From Dipylidium caninum (Eukaryota; Platyhelminthes; Cestoda; Cyclophyllidea; Dipylidiidae), in the NCBI GenBank assembly GCA_017562135.1, contig QEYB01001217.1, forward strand, positions 496,001 to 560,000: a stretch of DNA of 64,000 bases, given 5' to 3'. Of this stretch, positions 37,073 to 47,330 are shown piece by piece. Every line of letters starts with the position of its first letter. The stretch's first letter is position 1. The notes below the pieces were generated by a model. The model was given only the letters and a program-made list of their open reading frames with translations. It was not told the origin of the DNA and ran no database searches. A program made the position numbers and the translations under genes.

Positions 37073-37828
37073 TCACTCAGTCCTGTCGCGGATGTCAATC
37101 AACTTGTCAAACGCTTCATTAAACCTCAAAACCTGAACTCCTTCAGCGGCGACTTTAAGCACAGCCACTCACCAAATCCTCCCCGCTCGAGTAGTTCCTC
37201 CGTGCCAACGAGTCGTCCACCTATGCCGACACTTGTCATCGGTTGACCGTTCTTCTCCAACGTCCCTCAACTCTGATCCATCCTTTTCGCCGCATATTTC
37301 ATGAATTAATGGAGAATCTCTGGAAATAAATACCCACTTGGGGTAAGTTTCGTATGAATCTCCGGAACTCGGACAAATGGCGGTTTTAGTTTCCTAATTG
37401 TGAGGCTAATCCGAAAATGTTAACGTCAGTTACCCGTCTCCCTTCTCAACACGCTTTTCTTCACCATTAGCCGACTTAACCGTCGCAGATTTTATCTCAA
37501 TCTTATTTTAAAGGCGCTCTTTAAACAGGCCAGTTCTCACAAATGGCTACCTTGGGGGTGATTCTCATAATGTTCGACCTGCCAGACGTAGAAGAAGAGG
37601 AAAAGAGAGGCTGAAGAAGCGTTGAGTCTTTTCACCTGCAAGCTTCCTACAGCGGCGTTATGCGTTTTTTGGCTTCCGCGAACTTCCGTGCTCCTACCGA
37701 AAGACAACAAGACAACAGGTCTATTTACGGCTCCATTCCGAGGCTCCTTAAAAACGCAATCGCCGTGCGGGACAAGAGGATGCCCTTGGTGACTTCGTCG
37801 TGCCTCAGTTGTATGGTGTGGAGGCCAG
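37073..37828 (-). CDS. Unrecognised protein, last four exons including a 28-nt microexon
   Basis: Exons: 37729..37828, 37551..37578, 37173..37254 and 37073..37140 (stop TGA 37073-37075). Phases run 1, 2, 0, 1 and fit at every join. The 28-nt exon sits between a strong pyrimidine tract plus ggcag and the donor gtagcc. The last intron is only 32 nt (37141-37172). The joined peptide includes HTIQLRHDEVTKGILLSRTA, SLGMEPSNIMRITPKKNGQP, GIGGRLVGTEELLERGGF and VLRFNEAFDKLIDIRDRTE. It looks soluble and conserved, but I cannot name it. Exons upstream of 37828 must exist (phase 1 entry); a candidate acceptor lies near 38070 (cttctcttcttccaag). Confidence 0.6.
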
Positions 37829-40599
37829 CTTGTTTTTTCGTGCAGACAGAGGCAAGTCAGGAGTAAATACGTTAAATGTTAATGACGGTGACATCTCCGT
37901 GCCACCGCCTCGTCTCCCCCCTAGTCCACCGATGGCCTCGCCAGACTCCGATGGAAGTTTTGCTTCATGCGACTATTCTCCCTCTCCCGTATCCACGTCT
38001 CCCCTTCACTGACGACGGCTGGGGCACGTCGCTAGAGCGACTCTTTCCCTGGCACGCCTTGGAAGAAGAGAAGGACTGGGAAAGGAGTGGTTTAAAGGGG
38101 CATTTTGGGTTCACCTTACACTTGATGTGACCTCGCATTGCACAATAATGATTTTATCTTGTGGACACGAAACGCACGCCTTCGAGGTGATTTTGGGACA
38201 GAGCGCATTGTAAGCCGAAAAGCAAAGCATCCAAAGACAAAGTACAGCTGAAAGAACAGAACCAGGGGTGTGTTAGCGGCAGTAGATCGTTGAAAATCAC
38301 CATCTGATTGCATTTTTTACCGTGCACCCTAAAGCAAAATGTCGACTGAGCGCGGACTGGATTTGACAGTCAGTTTGAACCGCGCTGCGTCTGGTCACGT
38401 CACGCCGTGGTTGGCTTCAGCGAGGCCTTGCGGAAGTCGATGAGGAGAAAAGCGGCACCCTCGACACTTCCAGACCACCTCTCGCCTCTCATTCTCACTT
38501 CCCCGCCTTATTTGCCTTTTCGCTTACCCTAAGGCCCAGCGCAAACGTTGTGGTGCTTTGGCTGGTCAAGTGTCACTTTGATTAAACTGACAGTTCAACT
38601 GGGAATAAATTTAGTATTCACCAAGGGACGCAATTTTATGGCCATTTTTGGCTTTCTTACCTGGCGACCGAGGAGTTTCCCACAACAAATGGTACTACTG
38701 GCCAAAAAATAACAGGGTAACCTTGTGATGGAGACGAGAACGTGGTCAGGAAGTGCCGAAGCGAAGAGAGCATGATAATAACGGGGTTTGCAATTACGTT
38801 AGTGGTTGAAAATGCGGGAAGTGAGGACAGTGAAATAGCGCAATTGCGAGTGAGGCCTTTGATCTGGGATCCAGGCGGAAATCGGCCTAGAGAGGCCACT
38901 CGAGTGTGGCTGAACGACAAGACCAAAGCACCAAATGCTGGTCGTCACAGTCGTGGCTGAATGTTGCGAGCGATCAGCGGCAAAAATGGGTCGCAGGCGG
39001 TGGAAGGGAGGCGCGGTGGAGCGTTTTCGTGGAAACGGTCATGATGAATGGGGGAGAGGAAGCAGGGGTACAGCACTGAGCTTGCATGTGGCACATGCTC
39101 ACAGCTCGTACTTGACACCTTCATGTCACAATTGGGCCATTGTTAAAGTGAACCGGAGTCCCAAAAGTTGGCCACGCAATTTAACTTTCAAGATATTTTG
39201 CGTCTACGCTGCCAGGATAGTAGAGAATTGGGGCCAGGACTTCAACTCGTTTTTTCCCACTCACTGTCACAAGCCGAAAGCCTGGGAAACGCATTCCCCA
39301 CCGACCTCATTTTGACGGCTACACGACAAACTGGTTCGCTTTCGCGCTCGCCCTCCACCATCGCCTTTTTCCCCCTCTTCCTGCGCCTATTGTGATGCCG
39401 CGCATCGCGTCGGGCGAAAATACCGAGGCGTGAGATACGACCGCCGCTTAGTGCCGACCAGGGCTTATGCGGGGCGCTTTCGGGTTTCGTGACGTGTGCA
39501 CTTGTGTGCTTCCACAATGCAGTTGGATCTTTTTTTAATTTGCACCTTGAGAGCATCGCCATGGTGGTGTTATTGGGCTGGAACCCATGAAACAGGAATT
39601 GAATCACCCTGAAGTCGCACAGGAAAGGCAGATGCAAATGACGCTTTGTTTGAATTTGGTTTCACCGAAAAAAAGGAACGAAAAAGGGATATGAGGAGAG
39701 AAAAATCTTACGAAACGGGTAGAGGAAGTACTTTTGCATAATCATTGTACGTACAATAAGTTTTTTTAATTCGCAGCTGAACTCAGAATGGGAAAAAAAC
39801 GCCAGTTTTATAGTTTCCAACGTCATGCCAACACTTGGGTGTTCGACGTCTTCTCAGCAGGAATGCACTTCAGCAGGACTACGCTGCGATCGGGTCTCGA
39901 GAAGGTTCAGACAGTCGTCTCACGCGATTACTGGCTGTTCGGAAGGAGCTCCACGGGGACAGGGAATGCGGACAAATGTTGGACAGTGGCCAAATGGCCA
40001 CAAAAGGGACACAACTCGTGACATTGAGGAGTTTATGGCCTCTTTGGGCATAAGTGTACTGATACTCCACGTCCGCTCCCGCAGGGGATAGATTGGAGAT
40101 CTACGGCCTGCCACACACGCCCCCCATTAACGGTGTCCGGCCTCGCGATTAGCAGGCGTGACATGTGGCCCGGCCAAGTGGATCACGGGTGGCCGACTTG
40201 CCAAGGCGATGGGGTCGTAAACACCGCGGGTTGATTTCCAGCTCGCCATCACTGCCTAATGCAGGAACACAGCAGCTGTAACTGGACGGCGAGTCTATTT
40301 ACTGCTTGGCCACCGACCTGGTCCTCTCCAAATGTCAACCACACCTCAACCCCAATTTCGGTCGGAGTCTCATGCTACAATAGCCTCGGTTCAGACGATT
40401 TGGGCTTCATTCGAGGACAGGGAATAAAGGTTTCTCAAAGGGGAGAGAATTAGACCTCCACTGTAAGGGAAATTTTATGAAATTTACGCTCTGTGTTGGA
40501 GAGTGGGACCTAAAGTGGAGCATGATGTCTACCGGAGAGTCCTGTCCGTTTTTGCTGCCATTGAACTTCATCAAATAATACAATTTTCTTTGTTGTTAA
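37829..40599. other. Intergenic, possibly with upstream exons of the preceding gene
   Basis: Moderately GC-rich with short frames on both strands. None could be tied to the gene ending at 37073. Confidence 0.3.
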
Positions 40600-41560
40600 T
40601 GGCTTCCTGCCAGCTTGAGGGCAATTTGTATATTCCATTTTTGAAAACGCCTAGTCCTTTGGAGCAAAAATTTGAACCAAAGCTTGTCTGGTATCTTCTT
40701 AATATTTCAAATTTCTTATCCTTCGAACAATTTTGTAAGGACAAAATCATGTGATAGTTGGAGGGTGCTAAGTCCGGTGCCTACTTTTGCGCCGACTTTT
40801 ACGATTTTTTGACCGTTCCGCAGAGCAGCAAGTGACCCGGCGTCATCACGGTGCAGTATGATGTACTTCCTTCCTCACGAACATCGCCGTCAGCTTTCCC
40901 TGGGCTGCTGCCCTTAAATTACCCAGTTGATGGCAACACTTCTCCGAAATGAGTCTTCCCTTCGGTTTCAAAAGCTCTTAACGCATTGGTTCTCGAATGT
41001 CCCGCCATACACGCCCCACAACATTCTCGCGTTCCAAGTCAAATTTGTCTTAGAGGTGAAAAAGCCAGATTCTCCGGGTTCCTGATATGTCACTTTCCTC
41101 ACGATTTTCCTCGTAGGCAATCCACTTTTCACGTCCACTTATCATCCGGCTCAAGAAGGTCTCGATTTTGTTCCACACAAGTAGAAAGATGCATGTGACG
41201 ACTCGATCACCCACATTCTGCTGAGTTCATTCGTGCGGCACCCATGTTGAATGTTCCACAACAATCCTCTCTGCTGAATATGATCGGAAAATGGTTTGGT
41301 GGGCCGAATTGAGTCTTTCGAGGACCTCAGAGTTCGTCAGAAAAGGTACTCAACTTCGTCGTCGATCAAAGATGGTCGTCCAAAACGTGGCGCACCGGAA
41401 GAGTCGAAATCTCCTGCTTCACTTTCTCGAGCAATCTTCTTTATGCGCCTTCATTAGACACTTTTGATAAACTTCTAAATGCCTCCGTAGCATTTCTTGC
41501 TTGTTGAAATTCGTGTAAAATACGGTGGCGCAAAGAAAATTCATCATTACCGGGGCTACT
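40600..41560 (-). mobile_element. mariner (Tc1/mariner) transposase relic
   Basis: The reverse complement walks through a mariner transposase in order, with frame breaks and stops. RHRILHEFQQARNATEAFRS (about 41545) is the N-terminal helix-turn-helix. DFDSSGAPRFGRPSLIDDEV (about 41400) is the ..RSGRP.. linker. WVPHE, then a stop, then TQQ (about 41240) is the WVPHEL motif. SGREKWIAYEEN (about 41135) is TGDEKW, with the first catalytic Asp replaced by Arg. LHRDDAGSLA (about 40855) is HDNARPH. APDLAPSNYHMILSLQN (40730-40780) is PDLAPSDYHLF, with the third catalytic Asp now Asn. The transposase is dead. I could not see terminal inverted repeats with confidence. Confidence 0.85.
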
Positions 41561-41754
41561 CTATCGCTTTGCTCGTGGGACTAACGTGAATCAAATTTAC
41601 TTTATTTATTTTGCTCCATCGGTATGTATACATTGAGAGATAAAAATAGAAAGCAGAACATGCGCCAAGGAAACGTCGGCTGCTACGTTCCGAAAATTGT
41701 TGTCATAGAAGGAAACAGAAGTTTCCGGTAGGCCTGACACTCACCGCTCCACCT

Positions 41755-42096
41755 CTACGGAGGCGAGTGCGTCTCTTGACCAACGGAGGCAAAACGTTTA
41801 ATCTTCACCTTACTGGAAGGGGAATAAAGTAATCTCCGAGTCTCTCACCCTTCCAACCCATAAACTCACCCCCGGACAATTGTGGACAGAGCTTTCGAGA
41901 AGGGAAAGAAAGGAGGACGACGGTTTGCGGAGGCAGCACCTTCCGGCGGAGCTTTTGGTCCGTCACGAGTAGACTCCGGTTCTGAGCATTCGGTTGGACG
42001 AGTGTTGTGCTTCCCTAAGGCATGCAAGTTTGTCCGGACTCGTGTGTGACAGTTACGGTGAATCAGGGGAAGTCTTCTTCGCGATACTGCCTTCAT
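41755..42096 (-). CDS. Candidate two-exon small protein, 94 aa
   Basis: Exon 41870..42096 starts at ATG 42096 and ends before gtgagt. Exon 41755..41812 follows the acceptor attccccttccag and ends at TAG 41755-41757. The intron is 57 nt and the phases agree (2). The product is basic and Pro/Arg-rich without a known domain. Both splice sites are good, but the translation is not convincingly conserved. Confidence 0.25.
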
Positions 42097-43538
42097 TGGT
42101 CAGTCCATCGGCTTAGCTTGAGGTGTCACCTCCGAATGGACGAGTTGGAATCTTACATCTGCATGATGAAAGGCTGGGCCGACCTTGTTTGGCATTTGGC
42201 GAGTTTGGTTGAAATCTCAAAGAGGACTGCCCAGTGAGCCGATAGACGTCTTAATCGCACTTTCCCCACTCGGAGGAGCCTCGACTTGCCACCACTAGAA
42301 TCCACTTTACGGCTTTCAATTACGACGAACATTCGCCACGTCTACGTCTACGTCCACTTCGGCGTTACCGTTGTCCTCGTCATCGTCGATTCCTTCTTTT
42401 TCTCGTCTACAGACACATAAATGGGTTTGCCAACCGCCGCCATCGCCTAGGCACCTGAGCAACAAAGGGAGGTAGACGTGGTTGAGAGGCGGAGGAAACA
42501 TTGTGGCTAGTGTGGTGTCGAATGAACGAAAACCCCTCTGTGCGCATTAACCTGCCTCAGGGGCGAGTGGTGTATCAACCAGCGGGAGTCGACGTTCTGT
42601 TTTGGTGTCGGCTCCCGCCTCATTCCCGGTCCGCCGCTCCTGAGATGTGGAAGAGAAGGCACTTTTCAGTAACTCTGCCTTCGCCGCTTGTTTTTGGCCT
42701 GAATCAAAAAGTTGCGGCTTTTGAACTCTATTTTGATTTTGTTGAGCCTCGTGATGAGCGTTGATTACAACCATTGTCACTCTTTCACCGGCTCCACTCC
42801 CCGCCGTCCCGACCGAGTCCCTCCAATGCGCCAGTGGAGGTTAAAGGCCCATCAAAAGTCACTCAAACTGTTGTGAGCGGAGGTGAGGAAGCAAAAAATT
42901 TGTGCGATTACTAAAATCAGAGTAAGCAGTGGAGCATCATGGTTGTCATCACACACACGCACAATGACAGCTCGAAATGAAAAATTCTCCCCTCTAGAAA
43001 CTAACAGGAAGATTTGTGTGTTTTCTCGTGGCAGGAAAGGTTGAATTTTCCTACTCGGGGAGAAGGCAGATAAAAAATAAGTCGAAGAGGATATGGAATG
43101 TCCCAGGACTTGGTTCCGTTGCCAGTCTGAGAGCCTCTCTAATTTTTCGCCTCTTAAAGAGGCTTTATATCACGACGGTGGAAAGAATTTTTAGCTTTCT
43201 AGCCTTCAAACGATGTCAACACAGGCATTCTCTCATAATTAAGTCCAGGGTAGTTTAATGCCTTCGAATTCCTCATCTTCGGCCCTCCTTCCCCCCACCT
43301 CCCTGAGAAACCTCTTTCACCCTTCGAGATGTTCCGAGAAATTGGCCGCCCACGCCACGTTGTCCCAGAAACTCGGACCGTGTTTCCTTGTGTGGAGTAA
43401 AAGGGGAAGGTGAGGATTAACCTTCCCCCTCTGACATATTGGCGACCGTAGAGAGGTCGACGGAATGTAAACAGTAGCTTTACCTCGAGGTTTTGCGAAA
43501 CAAAACGCCATTTCCAGTCAACTTAAGAGGAGGAAAAG
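42097..43538. other. Intergenic, no firm gene
   Basis: A minus frame from 42774 (MVVINAHHEAQQNQNRVQKP, ending at 42547) is Gln-rich but has no supporting signals. A CTACGT-type imperfect repeat lies at about 42335. Confidence 0.3.
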
Positions 43539-43949
43539 TCAAATCCGGTGTTCTTCATGGCACAGAGAAGCTACACCTTCTGACACGGCAGCCAACACTT
43601 TTTTCAGTATTATAACGGGCTTTTTTTTGCCAAAAATGCTAAATATTTGGGAAAATGGTTTCATTGTTTTGCCCGATAAGCCCGTGCTCCTAGGACCCCG
43701 GCAGTCGGCGGGGAGTTCGAGGGATCTGGAGACTTCCAAGTGACAGCGACAGCTCCATCGGCAGGCGCGACATGTTCGCGTGAGGACGCCTTTGTTGTAT
43801 GCGAGGCCTTGACGACTGGCAGGCCTCAGAAGCGCCTGGGACCTGAGATCACGACCGGCAACTTCTGCGCGGACGTCATAAATTGCTCCGTAGACTGCAA
43901 CCGGTGAAATAACCACATTGCCTCTCTTGCCTTCTTCGCGACGTGCACC
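43539..43949 (-). CDS. Candidate exon, unrecognised
   Basis: After a good acceptor (cctttgtcttatag) the phase-0 frame is open for 137 codons to a stop at 43539. It begins GARREEGKRGNVVISPVAVY, then GAIYDVRAEVAGRDLRSQAL, later with Cys-rich TCRACRWSCRC. The NVVISPVAVY segment recalls the serpin N-terminal block, but the rest does not, so I do not assign it. The true 3' border of the exon is unknown. Confidence 0.27.
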   Translation of the reverse strand, partial: GARREEGKRGNVVISPVAVYGAIYDVRAEVAGRDLRSQALLRPASRQGLAYNKGVLTRTCRACRWSCRCHLEVSRSLELPADCRGPRSTGLSGKTMKPFSQIFSIFGKKKPVIILKKVLAAVSEGVASLCHEEHRI

Positions 43950-44396
43950 CTATAAGACAAAGGATCAGGTCACTCTAGTTACTGCCATTTGTTGGCAGTC
44001 AAAAACCGACCGCTGCCTCTCAATGGACGAACGCACCGCCTAGCTCAACTACTCGGTACGATTTGAATGTCCAGGGGAGAGAGACAGGGACAGAAATCAC
44101 GGGGTGGTCCGCCTTGCATCTTATTATGCCCCTTTACGTTTATTGTCATGTCGGGGGGAAAATACTACTTCTGATCGGAATGGGTGTAATCCAATCACCT
44201 AATGAGAGTGTGAAGTGTTTGGTGTGGAGTCGGGGGATCTACCAGTCTAAAATTAAGAAGTCTTCCCTTTTGTTAGTGATTATTCACTGCTGTGTTTTTT
44301 CCATCCTCCATGATCCCTAATTATTGGGTGACTTACTAATTAATTTCCTCACACTCTTCACACACACACAGAACCAATGGGTGTGTTTAATGGTAT

Positions 44397-44424
44397 CACG
44401 ACATGATGAACACGACATGATGAA
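44397..44424. repeat. 14-bp tandem duplication
   Basis: cacgacatgatgaa occurs twice in direct succession. Confidence 0.9.
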
Positions 44425-44493
44425 CACGGGTTCCTATTAACTACCTGGTGATCAGATGCAACATGGCTTAAAGTGAAGGTGTAAGGTCTACAG

Positions 44494-44755
44494 GCCAAGG
44501 GGATTCCATCCACTCCAAAGACTTCCTACTGAATGACCACGAAGGTGACCCAGTAAAGTCCATGCTTTCCTGGACACAGCAGCACACCCGCTTGGCCAAT
44601 CCCCAAGCGGATTCGCCTGACCTGCCGTCGTGCCCTTCCAAAGTGGCTGAGAAGACGTTTCAAGAGCGAAATTCTTTTAGCCCAACAGTGACAGCACTTG
44701 TGGGCAGGAGGATGACTATCCAAAGATTAGTTTCCTTTCCGTCTACCGCCAACAG
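44494..44755 (+). CDS. Candidate internal exon, unrecognised
   Basis: 262 nt between the acceptor aaggtctacag and the donor AACAG|gtatgc. It enters in phase 1 and leaves in phase 2. The peptide reads GDSIHSKDFLLNDHEGDPVK, then SMLSWTQQHTRLANPQADSP, with later TFQERNSFSPTVTALVGRRM. It looks coding. It cannot join the GPCR frame at 45294 in phase, so it belongs to another gene with small exons not located here. Confidence 0.4.
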
Positions 44756-45293
44756 GTATGCAAACTATGCCAACTTTCAGCTTAAGGCACCGTGAAGGTT
44801 AAATAAAGATATTGACGGTTGTAAGGCTGCGTAGGTTGTTGCCAAGACAATTACCACCCAAACTTTCCCTTCATTGAGACACTACTTAGACCCTTATAAC
44901 AAGCATGCTCTCACCAAAATCGGGCGGCTGCAGCGTATTTCGCTAAGGAAACACAAAAGCGACTTACGCAGTGACGGTGGCGTTAAAAGTTTACATAAGT
45001 GATAGCAAACTTAAATGTGCTTTTCGTCCTCATCCGAAGGCTTGAATTTCCCTAAGATTTAGGCAAAGCTGCCTTGCAAATTGACTGTTTGGGCAGGTCA
45101 AGGCAATTAGGATGCTGAGCGCCTATTGGCTAATACCACATTGTTTGCGCATATCCCATTGGTTGAATTATGCCTGCCAGAAACCCAAACTCTTTGACCC
45201 ACACATGCCCGCAGGAAAACTCAATTTATTGGTAGGTAGCCGCATTTTTCATAACATTCCAATCTCTGAAGGTATGCAGAATAATTTCTGAAC

Positions 45294-47330
45294 ATGGAAG
45301 AGGATGCACAAGAAAGCGTGAATGGTATGCTGACGATGTTTTTCAATGCCACCAATGGAACCAGTCCCAGCACCTTCTCAACTTCGTCGCATCGTCTACT
45401 AGATGTCGTCACATATACCTTTTGCGTTGTAGGTATACTTTTGAATTTCTTCGCCTTTGGCATTCTCCGACGAAAGGCTACCATGGGTGTCTTACTCATT
45501 AAACTCATTCTTATCTCGGACGGTCTGGTGTGCATATTTTACCTCCTCAACCAGATTTGGACAGACATTACTCTCACCTACCTACTCTCAGCCCTAATTA
45601 CGGAGTACTTGTCGCGAAAATCCTCCCTTATTTATGTCTCCAACATTTTTCGTATCCTGGCCGTGGCTGCTGTTAGCGTCAGCAACTGGTACATCGTCAT
45701 AATGATCGCTCATCGTTGCATTTCCATTTACGTGTCGCCTCGGCGCAGTCGCCTGGACCATTCCTTGTGGGTTTTCGTGCAGAAACACTCCAACTTATGG
45801 GTCGCCTATGCCCTCTGTTGGTTTTGCAGCATCCTCATCACCCTCTTCCCACATCGGAACCACCAACTCCTCCTCGAAGTAATCATCTTTGTTCTCCCCC
45901 TAACCCTTGTATTTATTTTCTCGGTGTCCCTGCTAATAAAATTGAGGATTATTCATAGGAGCAGTGGATCGGGGAATAGAAGCACCCTTTGTTGTCCCCA
46001 TCCACGTGGTGCTAACAAATCCGCCCACAAGGTTGACTCCGATGATACGTTTGCCCGAACTAAAGAGGGCACAGTCTCACTGGACGAGCCGTTGGGTGCC
46101 GTGGAGGAGCATAGGAGGAAGGGCTTCTCAAGAAGGCCCAGAGAAGCTGATGAATCCAACTTCAAAAATAACACGAAGTGTGATGCAATTGAACGGAGGA
46201 AAACCTATTATCGCATAACCATGACAATCCTCAGTTTGGCCATTTCTTTCCTCATCTTGGACTCGTTGCAATTTCTCGACCTGCTTATCCGAATACCATG
46301 GCGGAATATACTCGGTAGCATAGAGGAGAGGCATGTTAACGCCTCTATCAGTCAAAAAAACGCAAGTGACATGGGAAAATTCCTGACAGAAGTGCAACAA
46401 AGCGGGGAGAAACAATCGGTTTTGAGTATTGTGAAGAATACGTGCACTTTAGGCAAAACTTGGGCCAATTTTCTTATTCTTTGCGCTCACAGTAAACACT
46501 TTAGGACGTTGGTGTCGATTAAACTCAAACGTTCGCGTCGGTTTATCCGGCTTTTGCGCAATAGAATATATCCTCGCCTCTCAAGACCAGTAAATACTGC
46601 CCGGGGAATACGAGAATTCTGGGTCATCCCCTCGATGCGACGAATTACAGTCCATCGTAAAAGGACGGAAAAGGAGGCTTACGGAGATCCCAATATTCCC
46701 GACTCAAATTCTACGAGGCGACCACAGTACGGAGTGGCAAATTGTCCGTCGAGCCAACGGGAAACGGAGTTGAGGAAGTCGAGCCCCCCTCGGAGCAGTC
46801 TAACACGCTCCATCTTCCGTGCGAGACAACGGGACGACGAGGGCTACGTGGTGCACAAATTCCACAAACCCCTAAGAAAAGCCGACTTCTACAAGAATTT
46901 TCCCCACATGCAGCCGATGTATAATAGGCGGCCGATGGTGCTTTGGAATGGAAATGTCGGCTTCTTTAGACACGAGAAGCAGGCGCCTGAAAGCTTCCTG
47001 AGGCGAAGCGCAATCACGGGCGGACACTGTTCCCCCCATGATCTGTCTACCGACACTGCGAAGTATCCCTTCTCGTGCTCCTCCACCATCACCTCCTCCT
47101 CCTACCAGCCAACGTCTAACTCGACCACAGAGCGCGGACAAGGCTCCGAAAGCGGAAAGTCCTGCTGTACCACGTGCGACTGTAGATCAGTGTATTCAGC
47201 AACTCCTTCGCCACCTCTGTCCCTCGTCAGTAACCTCACCTATCCAGGAGCATTCCGCACTCATTGCTGTGATTGCCATCGGTCCAAAATCACTCAGAAC
47301 GACTCTAAACCCCCCTCGATAAGGGAGTAA
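45294..47330 (+). CDS. Intronless rhodopsin-like GPCR with very long C-terminal tail
   Basis: 678 aa in one exon. The short N-terminus carries two N-glycosylation sequons (N18, N21). Seven membrane helices are visible. TM1 is about 36-59, with the conserved Asn in GILLN (N51). TM2 is 66-87, with the conserved Asp in LISDG (D76). TM3 is about 115-140. TM4 is 169-186, with W176. TM5 is 191-217, with P202. TM6 is about 305-330 and TM7 about 380-400. ICL3 is long (about 85 residues, basic). Departures from class A: DRY is replaced by HRC after TM3, NPxxY is replaced by an ANFLILCAH segment, and no clear extracellular-loop Cys is visible before TM3. The roughly 270-residue Arg/Ser-rich cytoplasmic tail is unusual. 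The layout recalls flatworm orphan or peptide-receptor-like GPCRs; the ligand is unknown. Confidence 0.88.
   Translation: MEEDAQESVNGMLTMFFNATNGTSPSTFSTSSHRLLDVVTYTFCVVGILLNFFAFGILRRKATMGVLLIKLILISDGLVCIFYLLNQIWTDITLTYLLSALITEYLSRKSSLIYVSNIFRILAVAAVSVSNWYIVIMIAHRCISIYVSPRRSRLDHSLWVFVQKHSNLWVAYALCWFCSILITLFPHRNHQLLLEVIIFVLPLTLVFIFSVSLLIKLRIIHRSSGSGNRSTLCCPHPRGANKSAHKVDSDDTFARTKEGTVSLDEPLGAVEEHRRKGFSRRPREADESNFKNNTKCDAIERRKTYYRITMTILSLAISFLILDSLQFLDLLIRIPWRNILGSIEERHVNASISQKNASDMGKFLTEVQQSGEKQSVLSIVKNTCTLGKTWANFLILCAHSKHFRTLVSIKLKRSRRFIRLLRNRIYPRLSRPVNTARGIREFWVIPSMRRITVHRKRTEKEAYGDPNIPDSNSTRRPQYGVANCPSSQRETELRKSSPPRSSLTRSIFRARQRDDEGYVVHKFHKPLRKADFYKNFPHMQPMYNRRPMVLWNGNVGFFRHEKQAPESFLRRSAITGGHCSPHDLSTDTAKYPFSCSSTITSSSYQPTSNSTTERGQGSESGKSCCTTCDCRSVYSATPSPPLSLVSNLTYPGAFRTHCCDCHRSKITQNDSKPPSIRE

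Noticed and set aside
40503..41198. Plus-strand frames at 40503-40754 and 40986-41198
   Set aside because: They are antisense to, or flank, the mariner relic.
43539..43949. Serpin identity suggested by NVVISPVAVY
   Set aside because: The similarity is limited to one short block, and the following Cys-rich sequence does not fit a serpin.
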